Shown here: positions 1-7,000 of the stretch, in pieces | Position numbering within the stretch: the stretch's first letter is position 1 | Layout: each line of letters opens with the position of its first letter | Assembly (NCBI RefSeq): GCF_001635685.1 | Contig: NZ_LWFF01000224.1 | Span: forward strand, 1 to 52,891 | Reading direction: 5' to 3' | DNA from: Erythrobacter sp. HI0063 | GTDB taxonomy: Bacteria > Pseudomonadota > Alphaproteobacteria > Sphingomonadales > Sphingomonadaceae | Length of the DNA stretch: 52,891 nucleotides | Notes under the pieces: generated by a model | Databases searched by the model: none | Seen by the model: only the letters and a program-made list of their open reading frames with translations | Told to the model about the DNA's origin: nothing | Made by a program: the position numbers and the translations under genes

Positions 1-177
1 CCGGAAAGCCTGTTCGGCCTCGTCGCGGCGATCACGCTGGGCATTTTCGTCGGCACCTACAGCTCGATCTACATGGCGGCGCCGCTGCTGGTGTGGATGG
101 GCGTCACGTCGAACAGCTTCGTGCCGGAAGAAAGCGAAGAGGACCGCCAGGCGCGCCTCGCCCGCGAGGGTCGCTGA
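1..177 (+). CDS. secF: Protein translocase subunit SecF, C-terminal end (partial)
   Basis: The reading frame is open from the window edge to a TGA at 175-177 and encodes 58 residues. They comprise one membrane segment of SecF/SecD type (FGLVAAITLGIFVGTYSS, then IYMAAPLLVWMGV), followed by a charged tail rich in Glu and Arg. SecF pairs with SecD in the inner membrane and supports protein export by the SecYEG channel. The segment matches the last transmembrane helix of the family, where the GT(Y/F)SS motif is typical. The start lies outside the window. The next gene is convergent and ends 21 bases away. Confidence 0.85.
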   Translation, partial: PESLFGLVAAITLGIFVGTYSSIYMAAPLLVWMGVTSNSFVPEESEEDRQARLAREGR

Positions 178-198
178 TTTCAGCGCATCGCCTGAATA

Positions 199-1392
199 TT
201 ACGCGCGGACGAGCCGCTCGTAATATTCGCCGAGCGTGCGTCCATTCACACGCCAGTCGAACCGCTCGGCCTTTGCGGCGACGGTGTGCGGCGATCGCGG
301 ATGGGCGAGCACGAGCTTGATACCGTCCGCGATCGCTTCTGCCTCCCGCGCCACGATGATGCCCGCATCCGGCCCGTCCACGACTTCGCGCGCGCCGCCC
401 GCATCCGTGATGACGAGCGGCGTGCCGCAGGCCAGGGCCTCCACCCAGGCATTGGCCAGTCCTTCGCTGGACGAGGGCAGCACCATCGCATCGGCGGCGG
501 ACAGGACCAACGGCAGGAGATCGTGATCGATCGAGCCGAGGAAGTGAGTGCGATCGGCCAGTCCCAAGGTCTGCGCCAACGCGCGCAAATCCGCTTCGTC
601 CTCACCCTTGCCGACCAGCAGCACACGCGCATCGGGAAGCGATGTCAGCGCTTCGATGACCAGCCTTTGCCCCTTGCGGGGGATCAAAGCACCGACGGTC
701 ACCAGCAGGGGGGCATCATCCGGTAATGCGATATCGAACTCCGTGCCCACTCGCGAGCGCAGGCGGGTGTGATCGAAGGGGCGGAAGCGGTCGCGATCGA
801 GCCCCGTGTAATGGATCGCGATCTTGTCTCGCGGCAGACCGAGCGCTGTCATATCGTCTGCAAGCGCCTCGCAGACCGATAGCAATCCCTTTGCATCGCT
901 CCCGGCGGCGAGCATCGCGTCGCGGGCGTAGGATCTCGATCCCCAGTAATGGATGTCCGCGCCGCGTGCCTTGATCGACAGCGGGAGATCGAGCGCGCGG
1001 GCGATGCGGACGGCGGCGGAACCGTCCGGATAGAAGAATTGCGCATCCACGAGGTCGAATGGTGTCTTGGCGTGCAGATGGCGGATCAGAGGCAGCGCCG
1101 CGCGCGCGATCGCGCCGGGGTTCAGCCGCCCGCCGATCTTGGGGAGGAGAGTGAAACGCGGACGGTGGACCGAAATTCCGTTCTCGATCCCGCCGGTCGC
1201 CGCAGCCGCCAGAACTCGATAGCGGCCAGGCAGAAGCGCGTTGGGAAGCGGCGGCAGGCCGATGGGATTTACGACGGTTACGTCCCAATCGGTCTCGCGC
1301 TGCAAGGCTTCCAGCGAGCGGGCCACGAACGTCCCGAAGCGCGGATTCGCTGCATTCGGGAAGAGTGTCGAGAGCGACAGGACGCGCGGCAT
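199..1392 (-). CDS. Glycosyltransferase family 4 (GT-B fold)
   Basis: The 397-residue protein has the two-domain GT-B layout. The N-terminal acceptor domain opens with VLSLSTLFPNAANPRFGTFV, and the C-terminal donor domain contains VTVGALIPRKGQ near residue 230 and the family EX7E motif (EGLANAWVE, residues 310-318), followed by CGTPLVITDAGGAREVV. Such enzymes transfer sugars from nucleotide donors to lipid or polysaccharide acceptors at the cytoplasmic face of the membrane. The donor and acceptor cannot be read from the sequence. It starts 2 bases after the stop of an XRE-type regulator on the same strand, so the two are probably co-transcribed. No membrane segment is evident. Confidence 0.88.
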   Translation of the reverse strand: MPRVLSLSTLFPNAANPRFGTFVARSLEALQRETDWDVTVVNPIGLPPLPNALLPGRYRVLAAAATGGIENGISVHRPRFTLLPKIGGRLNPGAIARAALPLIRHLHAKTPFDLVDAQFFYPDGSAAVRIARALDLPLSIKARGADIHYWGSRSYARDAMLAAGSDAKGLLSVCEALADDMTALGLPRDKIAIHYTGLDRDRFRPFDHTRLRSRVGTEFDIALPDDAPLLVTVGALIPRKGQRLVIEALTSLPDARVLLVGKGEDEADLRALAQTLGLADRTHFLGSIDHDLLPLVLSAADAMVLPSSSEGLANAWVEALACGTPLVITDAGGAREVVDGPDAGIIVAREAEAIADGIKLVLAHPRSPHTVAAKAERFDWRVNGRTLGEYYERLVRA

Positions 1393-1394
1393 CG

Positions 1395-1967
1395 TCAGAG
1401 CTTTCGCACCAGCATTTCGGCGACCGCGATCCAGGCCGGGTCTTTCACCACGTCCTGCTTCTGGCCATGACCGGGGGGCAGCACACCCACCAGATCGCCC
1501 TGCCGATCGATCAGCCGACCGAATGCGAAACGGCCGCCCTTGCGCGGAACCAGCACGTCGCGATTGATGGCGCGGGATGCGTCTTCGGGCGCGAGCTGGC
1601 GGAGCCAGAGCTGGTCGCCGGGCCGGTATTCGCCATGGGGGTATTCGACCGCCATCACGACCAGTGCCCCGTCGCCCGACAGGTCGGTGGCGAGGATCGC
1701 GTCGCGCGGGGACGAAAGCGCTTCAGCGCCACTGGCGGCCAGCATGGCGATCATCTGCGGGTGCCCAGCGCTTTCCGAACGCACGAGCAGTTCGGGCTCC
1801 ACGCCCAGCGCCTTTCCGATCCGATCCATCCATTTGATGGATAGGTTGCGCATGCCCGTTTCCAGCCGCCCGACCGTCTGCGGCGTGGTCGGTGGGTCGC
1901 ACGCTTCGGCCAGGTCGGCCAGAGTCATGCCCTTCTGCTTGCGAATGTCACGGATGCGATTGATCAT
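1395..1967 (-). CDS. XRE-family transcriptional regulator with degenerate S24/LexA-like C-terminal domain
   Basis: The 190-residue protein starts with a helix-turn-helix of the XRE/Cro type (residues 1-60: IRDIRKQKGMTLADLAEACD, then QTVGRLETGMRNLS). The C-terminal part contains GDQLWLRQL near residue 120 and FAFGRLIDR followed by LVGVLPPG. That order resembles the S24 peptidase fold of LexA and CI repressors. The Lys expected in the VKRL-like strand is replaced by Gly (FGRL), and no SxM-type serine precedes the GD motif, so autocleavage looks unlikely; this is an inference from motif comparison. A good ribosome site (gaggag) precedes the ATG. It is divergent from the DUF6456 gene and lies directly upstream of the glycosyltransferase, which it may regulate. 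Confidence 0.82.
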   Translation of the reverse strand: MINRIRDIRKQKGMTLADLAEACDPPTTPQTVGRLETGMRNLSIKWMDRIGKALGVEPELLVRSESAGHPQMIAMLAASGAEALSSPRDAILATDLSGDGALVVMAVEYPHGEYRPGDQLWLRQLAPEDASRAINRDVLVPRKGGRFAFGRLIDRQGDLVGVLPPGHGQKQDVVKDPAWIAVAEMLVRKL

Positions 1968-2061
1968 CCGGCGCTCCTCAAAATAACCAGATCGGTTTTC
2001 TCTTTCCTACGCGGCTCACCATTTTGCAAGAGCAGCTGCGTCAGCGAATCGGGAGAATTTT

Positions 2062-2535
2062 ATGAAGCGCGAACTGGTCGAACGGGAAGTGACGGTAGAA
2101 GGGCCCCGGCGCGGATCGGGCGCGGCCAAGCGCAAGCGCTCGGTAACGGTCAATCTTGCCGAATCGCCGCTCGGCTGGCTCCATGCGCGCGGCCATCTCG
2201 ACGACCGCCAGTTCGACGCGGGCGAGCGGCTGCGTATGGATTACGAACGCGCGCAGCTCGCGCCGTCCATCACGATGCGCTGGGATCCGGTGCGCGTGGA
2301 TGGCGGCGTGGGCGGTGCGGGACTGACCCCTAGCGAGCGCCGGATCGCGGCGAAGGAGCGGTTCGACGGTGCGATGCGCGAGGCGGGGCGTGGGCTTTCG
2401 GACGTGCTGTGGCGCGTGGTGTGTGCCTGCGAAAGCCTGCCATCGGCGGAAAAGACGCTCAAATGGCCTGCGCGTTCGGGCAAGCTCGTACTCGGTATCG
2501 CGCTCGACCGGGTGGCCGGGTTCTATCGCTTGTGA
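2062..2535 (+). CDS. DUF6456 domain-containing protein
   Basis: The 157-residue protein begins with about 30 basic residues and then carries the DUF6456 pattern: ESPLGWLHARGHLDDRQFDA, GERLRMDYERAQLAPSIT, an acidic/helical middle part, and the ending WPARSGKLVLGIALDRVA. The family is common in alphaproteobacteria and its biochemical role is not established; some members are fused to DNA-binding regions. The Lys/Arg-rich N-terminus would fit nucleic-acid binding, but this is inference. The start ATG has a ribosome site (gggaga) 5 bases upstream. The 94-base gap to the divergent XRE regulator probably holds promoters for both. Confidence 0.8.
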   Translation: MKRELVEREVTVEGPRRGSGAAKRKRSVTVNLAESPLGWLHARGHLDDRQFDAGERLRMDYERAQLAPSITMRWDPVRVDGGVGGAGLTPSERRIAAKERFDGAMREAGRGLSDVLWRVVCACESLPSAEKTLKWPARSGKLVLGIALDRVAGFYRL

Positions 2536-2544
2536 GAAGCTGGT

Positions 2545-3132
2545 CTAGGCCAGCGTTGCTGCGATTTTCGCTCGCAGGATCGGCAGGATTTCGGCTTCGA
2601 ACCAGGGGTTCTGGCGCATCCAGATTGTCGATCGCCATGCCGGATGGGGGAGCGGCAGGACGCGCGGCGAGAACTCGGTGAAACGCCGCACTCTCTCGGT
2701 CATCGAAAGCCTGCGGGTGTCCGGCAGGTAATAGGCCTGCGCATAGGTTCCGACGAGCAGCGTCAGGCGATCCTGAGGCAGCGTGGCCAGCACTTCCTCA
2801 TGCCACAGGGGCGCGCATTCGCGGCGCGGCGGTTTGTCGCCGCCGCTCGCTTTGCCGGGATAGCAGAAACCCATCGGGACGAGCGCGACCCGGCTGGCAT
2901 CGTACATCGTCTCGCGGTCCAGCTCGGTCCATTCGCGCAACCGGTCTCCGCTTTTGTCATCCCACGGAATGCCGCTGAGATGCACTTTCGATCCCGGCGC
3001 CTGCCCGATGATCAGCAGCCGCGCCGTGGGCGAGAAGCTGGCGACCGGGCGCACGCCGTGCGGAAGATGCGCGGCGCAGACCTTACAGGCGGCGATCCGC
3101 GCGGCGAGAGCCGCAGCGCCTGTCTCGCTCAC
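2545..3132 (-). CDS. Uracil-DNA glycosylase superfamily protein
   Basis: The protein of about 195 residues has the UDG superfamily motif A as LLIIGQAPGSKVH near residue 55 and motif B near the C-terminus as LPHPAWRSTIWMRQNPWF. These enzymes excise uracil or related bases from DNA. Two Cys (ACKVCAAHLPHG) near the N-terminus are not enough for the four-Cys iron-sulfur cluster of family 4 enzymes, so substrate and activity are uncertain. I place the start at the GTG at 3130-3132, which forms a GTGA overlap with the upstream ABC-F stop; an ATG at 3160-3162 would add 10 residues inside that gene. The 4-base overlap suggests translational coupling. Confidence 0.8.
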   Translation of the reverse strand: MSETGAAALAARIAACKVCAAHLPHGVRPVASFSPTARLLIIGQAPGSKVHLSGIPWDDKSGDRLREWTELDRETMYDASRVALVPMGFCYPGKASGGDKPPRRECAPLWHEEVLATLPQDRLTLLVGTYAQAYYLPDTRRLSMTERVRRFTEFSPRVLPLPHPAWRSTIWMRQNPWFEAEILPILRAKIAATLA

Positions 3133-4937
3133 CCTTCGACCAGCTCCGCCAGTTCCAGCCATCGCTCTTCCGCCGCGTCCTTTTCGGCGCGGGCGTTTTC
3201 GATGCCTTGCGAGATGGTGGCGAATTTCTGCGGATCGGCGGTGTAGAGTTCCGGATCGGCGAGAATAGTCTCCCCCTTCGCGATTGCGGCTTCCAGCTCC
3301 TCGATCCGGGCGGGAAGCAGTTCGTAGTCGCGCTGATCCTTGTAGGAAAGCTTGGTCGATTTCGGCGGGGGCGGGGCGGGGGCGGGCGCATTGCCAGTGT
3401 CCTTCGCCGCGGCCTCGCGCGCCACGGCGACGGTTTCGCTGCGCTTTCTCTCCCAGTCCTCGTAACCGCCTGCCACGACGTCGACCTTGCCGCTGCCGTC
3501 GAGGCCGAGCGTCAGCGTCACCGTCCGGTCGAGGAAGTCGCGATCGTGGCTGACGAGGAGGACCGTGCCTTCGTAATCCGCGATCACTTCCTGCAACAGG
3601 TCGAGCGTTTCGAGGTCGAGATCATTGGTCGGCTCGTCCAGCACGAGCAGGTTCGAGGCCTTCGCGAATTCGCGCGCGAGCAGCAGGCGGCTGCGCTCTC
3701 CGCCCGACAGGATGCCGACCTTGGTGTCGACGATCTTGGGATCGAACAGAAAGTCCTTGAGATGCGCCTGCACGTGCTTGCGATGGCCCTGCACGTCGAT
3801 CCAGTCGCCGCCTTCGGCCAGCACTTCGCGCACCGTCTTGTCGGGCGAGAGCAGGGCGCGCTGCTGGTCGATCATCACGCCGGTCAGCTTGTTCGAGATA
3901 TCGACGCTGCCGGTATCGGGGGCGAGTTCCCCCGTCAGCATTTTCAAGAGCGTGGTCTTGCCCGCGCCGTTGGAGCCGACGATCCCGATCCGGTCGCCGC
4001 GCTGGATACGAAGGCTGAACGGCTTGATGACGGTGCGATCGCCATAAGTCTTGGAGATCGAGTCCGCTGCGATCACGGACTTGCTTTTGAAATCCTCTTC
4101 CGTCGCAAGCTTCAGTTTGGCCGTGCCACCGGCGGAGATCATCGAGGCGCGCTGGGCCCGCATCTGGTGCAGTTTTTCCAGCCGCCCCTGATTGCGCTTG
4201 CGCCGCGCGGTGACGCCGCGTTCCAGCCAGTGGGCTTCCAGCTTCAGCTTGGCGTCCAGTTTTTCCGCCGCGCGCGCTTCTTCGGCATAGACCTGTTCTT
4301 CCCAGGCCTCGTACCCGCCGAAGCCGACCTCCTTGCGCCGCATGGTGCCCCGGTCGAGCCAGAGCGTCGCGCGGGTCAGGCGTTTGAGGAAGGTCCGGTC
4401 GTGGCTGATGACGACGAAGGCGCCCTTGTACCGGTCGAGCCAGCCTTCCAGCCAGTCGATCGCGGCGAGATCGAGGTGGTTGGTCGGCTCGTCCATCAAC
4501 AGCAGATCGGGATCCTGTGCCAGCGCGCGGGCGATGGCGGCGCGGCGCCTTTCGCCGCCGCTTGCGCCCTTGGTCGGGGTCGCCATGTCGATGCCGAGCT
4601 GGCCCGCGATCGCGTCGACCTCGTGCTCCTGCGGGGGATTGTCGCCCACCAGCGCCCATTCCATCAGCGTGGCATGGCCCGAAAGATCCGGCTCCTGCTC
4701 CAACACGACGATGCGCGTGCCGGGCTTGACCTTGCGCAGGCCCCGATCGGCTTCGATCCGGTCGTCGATCAGCCGGAACAGAGTGGTCTTGCCCGCGCCG
4801 TTGCGGCCGATCAGCGCAAGCCGGTCGCGCGCGCCGATATGAAGGTCGATCGGGTCCTGGTCGGGCCCGCCGAACAGCCAGCGGCCGCCCTGTTGCAGGC
4901 CGAGACCTTCCCAGCTGAGGATCGGAGGTTGTGCCAT
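3129..4937 (-). CDS. ABC-F family ATPase, Uup-like
   Basis: The 602-residue protein has two ABC ATPase cassettes and no membrane segment, the signature of ABC-F proteins that act on the ribosome. Cassette 1 has Walker A GRNGAGKTT (residues 44-52) and signature SGGERRRAAIARAL followed by LLLMDEPTNHLDL. Cassette 2 has GSNGAGKTTLLKML and LSGGERSRLLLAREF followed by LVLDEPTNDLDL. A charged linker with long helices separates them, and a C-terminal helical region of about 80 residues after a Pro/Ala stretch resembles the Uup coiled-coil domain. Uup is linked to ribosome function and to suppression of transposon excision. The exact subfamily is inferred. Confidence 0.9.
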   Translation of the reverse strand: MAQPPILSWEGLGLQQGGRWLFGGPDQDPIDLHIGARDRLALIGRNGAGKTTLFRLIDDRIEADRGLRKVKPGTRIVVLEQEPDLSGHATLMEWALVGDNPPQEHEVDAIAGQLGIDMATPTKGASGGERRRAAIARALAQDPDLLLMDEPTNHLDLAAIDWLEGWLDRYKGAFVVISHDRTFLKRLTRATLWLDRGTMRRKEVGFGGYEAWEEQVYAEEARAAEKLDAKLKLEAHWLERGVTARRKRNQGRLEKLHQMRAQRASMISAGGTAKLKLATEEDFKSKSVIAADSISKTYGDRTVIKPFSLRIQRGDRIGIVGSNGAGKTTLLKMLTGELAPDTGSVDISNKLTGVMIDQQRALLSPDKTVREVLAEGGDWIDVQGHRKHVQAHLKDFLFDPKIVDTKVGILSGGERSRLLLAREFAKASNLLVLDEPTNDLDLETLDLLQEVIADYEGTVLLVSHDRDFLDRTVTLTLGLDGSGKVDVVAGGYEDWERKRSETVAVAREAAAKDTGNAPAPAPPPPKSTKLSYKDQRDYELLPARIEELEAAIAKGETILADPELYTADPQKFATISQGIENARAEKDAAEERWLELAELVEG

Positions 4938-5107
4938 GGAGCGCGGCAGGTAGGCGCGGGCGCGGTGATCGGCAAGGCCGGTGTGGCCCTCGCAAGGCTT
5001 GCAAATTCGCAGCCTGTCACGCCCCGATCGCGGAACCCATCGGTTCAGCGGGGCGTAAGCGCGTCATAGGCATTCGCCACACCAACACACCGACCGGAGT
5101 ATCGATC

Positions 5108-5833
5108 ATGCAACGTTTCGCCCTTTCGCTCGCCGCCGCCGCTCTGGCGCCCGCCGTGGTCGCATTCCCGGCGAATGCCGCCGAAGTCTCGATCGCCGCG
5201 ACCGGACCCGTGATCGAATTGCAGGTATCGCAGCAGGTTCTGGGCGATCCCGACAAGGCGACGATCAGTGCCGGAGTAACCACGCGCGCGCAGACCGCCG
5301 TCGCGGCGATGCAGCAGAACGCCGTCGAAATGGACCGTGTGCTGAAGCGGATGGATGCGCTGGGAATTCCCGAGGACCGCGTGCAGACCGCCGGCATCAC
5401 GCTCAACCCGCAATATAATCACCGCCAGAACATGCCCCCCGAATTCATCGGTTACGATGCGACCAATCGCGTGACCGTCGATCTGCGCGATCTCGACCGG
5501 ATCGGGCCGGTGCTCGATGCATTGGTCGCTGCCGGCGCCACCAATCTCAGCGGCCCGAACTGGGAAATCGTGAACGACGCACCGCAAAAGGCAGAGGCGC
5601 GCAAGGCCGCCTTCGCGGCGGCGCAATCGCAGGCGCAGGATTATGCCCGCATGGCCGGGTATTCGGGCGTCCGCCTGCTTGCCGTCGAAGAACAGATGGG
5701 TTTTCAACAGCCGATGTACGATGCTGCTCCGCAAGCGATCAAAGTAACCGGAAGCCGGATTTCGACGCCGACACGCCCCGGTCAGGTCGGCACGCAGGTC
5801 ACGATGACGGTCAAATACGAACTGACGCGTTGA
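5108..5833 (+). CDS. SIMPL domain-containing periplasmic protein
   Basis: The 241-residue protein starts with a signal peptide ending ANA-AE near residue 24, then the SIMPL domain (DUF541): DKATISAGVTTRAQTA, VLKRMDALGIPEDRVQT, and a C-terminal strand VTMTVKYELTR. SIMPL proteins are oligomeric periplasmic or outer-membrane-associated proteins of unclear function, some linked to oxidative stress tolerance. I chose the ATG at 5108 because it gives the signal peptide and has a ggagt ribosome site; an earlier in-frame ATG at 4931 would add 59 residues antisense to the ABC-F gene. It is followed by a PepSY protein and a two-component pair, all on the plus strand. Confidence 0.88.
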   Translation: MQRFALSLAAAALAPAVVAFPANAAEVSIAATGPVIELQVSQQVLGDPDKATISAGVTTRAQTAVAAMQQNAVEMDRVLKRMDALGIPEDRVQTAGITLNPQYNHRQNMPPEFIGYDATNRVTVDLRDLDRIGPVLDALVAAGATNLSGPNWEIVNDAPQKAEARKAAFAAAQSQAQDYARMAGYSGVRLLAVEEQMGFQQPMYDAAPQAIKVTGSRISTPTRPGQVGTQVTMTVKYELTR

Positions 5834-5856
5834 TCGGGCAGGTGGGGCGCAGCGCA

Positions 5857-5871
5857 TTCACACCTTGTTCA
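5857..5871 (+). promoter_or_regulatory. TTCA direct repeat upstream of the PepSY gene
   Basis: TTCA occurs at 5857-5860 and again at 5868-5871, exactly 11 bases apart, 29 bases before the PepSY start codon. Direct half-sites at one helical turn are typical of OmpR/PhoB-family response regulators, and the same TTCA core forms the palindrome before the response regulator gene. A role as a binding site is inferred only. Confidence 0.3.
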
Positions 5872-5899
5872 ATGCTGTCGCACTAGTCAGAAAGGCATC

Positions 5900-6199
5900 A
5901 TGAAAAGCTTGCTCATCCCCTGTCTCGCTCTTGCGCTTTCGATGCCCATGGCCGCGCCTGTGCTTGCGCAGGCGCGGGGCGAACAGGGCGAAGCGCGCAA
6001 GGAGATGCGCGCGGGCAATCTCGTGTCCCTGCGCGAGATCGAGGCTCGGATCGTGCCGACCATGCGCGGGGCGGAATATCTCGGCCCGGCCTACGATTCG
6101 ACCGCGATGGCCTATCGGTTGAAATTCATCCGCGACGGGCGCGTCCTGTTCGTGGATGTGGATGCCCGGACGGGCCGCGTTCTCGGGCGCAGCGACTGA
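5900..6199 (+). CDS. PepSY domain protein, secreted
   Basis: The 99-residue protein has a signal peptide (SLLIPCLALALSMPM, cleavage probably after VLA near residue 23) and a short PepSY module: LVSLREIEARIVPTM, a variable centre, YRLKFIRDGRVLFVDVDART and GRVLGR. PepSY proteins often sit beside PhoP/PhoQ-like systems and may modulate peptidases or sensor kinases in the periplasm. This one lies 123 bases before the response regulator on the same strand. The link to signalling is from context. Confidence 0.85.
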   Translation: MKSLLIPCLALALSMPMAAPVLAQARGEQGEARKEMRAGNLVSLREIEARIVPTMRGAEYLGPAYDSTAMAYRLKFIRDGRVLFVDVDARTGRVLGRSD

Positions 6200-6247
6200 A
6201 AATCCCGCTTTCCCACGCTGGCCGCGAAACTGTCGGCTGCTTGACGT

Positions 6248-6263
6248 GTTCATGTACATGAAC
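6248..6263. promoter_or_regulatory. Perfect 16-bp palindrome upstream of the PhoP-like regulator
   Basis: GTTCATGTACATGAAC is a perfect inverted repeat with no spacer, 59 bases before the response regulator ATG and just after a TTGACG sequence that could be a -35 element (6241-6246). It would suit a dimeric regulator such as the product of the next gene. The sequence is seen; autoregulation is inferred. Confidence 0.5.
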
Positions 6264-6322
6264 GACATCACGGCGACAGGCGGCCGATGGGCCGCAACCG
6301 CGCAACCGGGGACCAAGATATA

Positions 6323-7000
6323 ATGAGGATTCTGATCGTCGAGGACGAGCCCACGCTCGGCCAACAGCTCAAATCGACGCTGGAACAGAACGGCTATGCC
6401 GTGGACCTGTCCACCGATGGCGAGGACGGCCATTTCCTCGGCAGCACCGAGGATTACGACGCTGTGATCCTTGATCTCGGCCTGCCGGAAATCGACGGGC
6501 TCACCGTGCTCGGCATGTGGCGCAAGGAAGGGCGGGGCTTCCCGGTCCTGGTCCTGACCGCGCGCGACAGCTGGAGCGACAAGGTCGCTGGGCTCGACGC
6601 GGGCGCGGACGACTATCTCGCCAAACCCTTCCAGACCGAAGAGCTGATCGCGCGCCTGCGGGCACTGATCCGCCGCGCTTCGGGCAATACCAGCGCCGAA
6701 CTGACGGCGGGCGACGTGCGTCTCGACACGCGCTCGGGCCGGGTCACGCTGAAGGGCGAGCCGGTCAAGCTGACCGCGCAGGAATACAAGCTGCTGAGCT
6801 ATCTGATGCACCACAAGGGCAAGGTGGTCAGCCGCACCGAACTGATCGAACATATCTACGATCAGGATTTCGACCGCGATTCCAACACGATCGAAGTTTT
6901 CGTAACCCGCATCCGCAAGAAACTCGGCGCGGATGTCATCACCACGATCCGCGGCCTTGGCTACTCGCTCGACGATCCCGCCGACCAGCCGCGCGCCTGA
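6323..7000 (+). CDS. OmpR/PhoP-family response regulator
   Basis: The 225-residue protein has an N-terminal receiver domain with the acidic pair at E7/D8, phospho-acceptor Asp51 (VILDLGLPEIDG), VLTARDSW, and Lys in DDYLAKPFQ near residue 101. A C-terminal winged-helix DNA-binding domain follows (LTAQEYKLLSYLMHHKGKVV, then DSNTIEVFVTRIRKKL and IRGLGYSL). It most resembles PhoP-type regulators. The kinase follows with an apparent overlap. The ATG at 6323 is chosen because MRILIVEDEP is the canonical family start; an in-frame ATG 36 bases earlier has no domain support. Confidence 0.93.
   Translation: MRILIVEDEPTLGQQLKSTLEQNGYAVDLSTDGEDGHFLGSTEDYDAVILDLGLPEIDGLTVLGMWRKEGRGFPVLVLTARDSWSDKVAGLDAGADDYLAKPFQTEELIARLRALIRRASGNTSAELTAGDVRLDTRSGRVTLKGEPVKLTAQEYKLLSYLMHHKGKVVSRTELIEHIYDQDFDRDSNTIEVFVTRIRKKLGADVITTIRGLGYSLDDPADQPRA

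Noticed and set aside
3207-5069. Open frame of 620 codons on the plus strand, opposite the ABC-F gene
   Set aside because: It is antisense to a gene with complete ABC motifs and its product matches no family; long shadow frames are common at this GC content.
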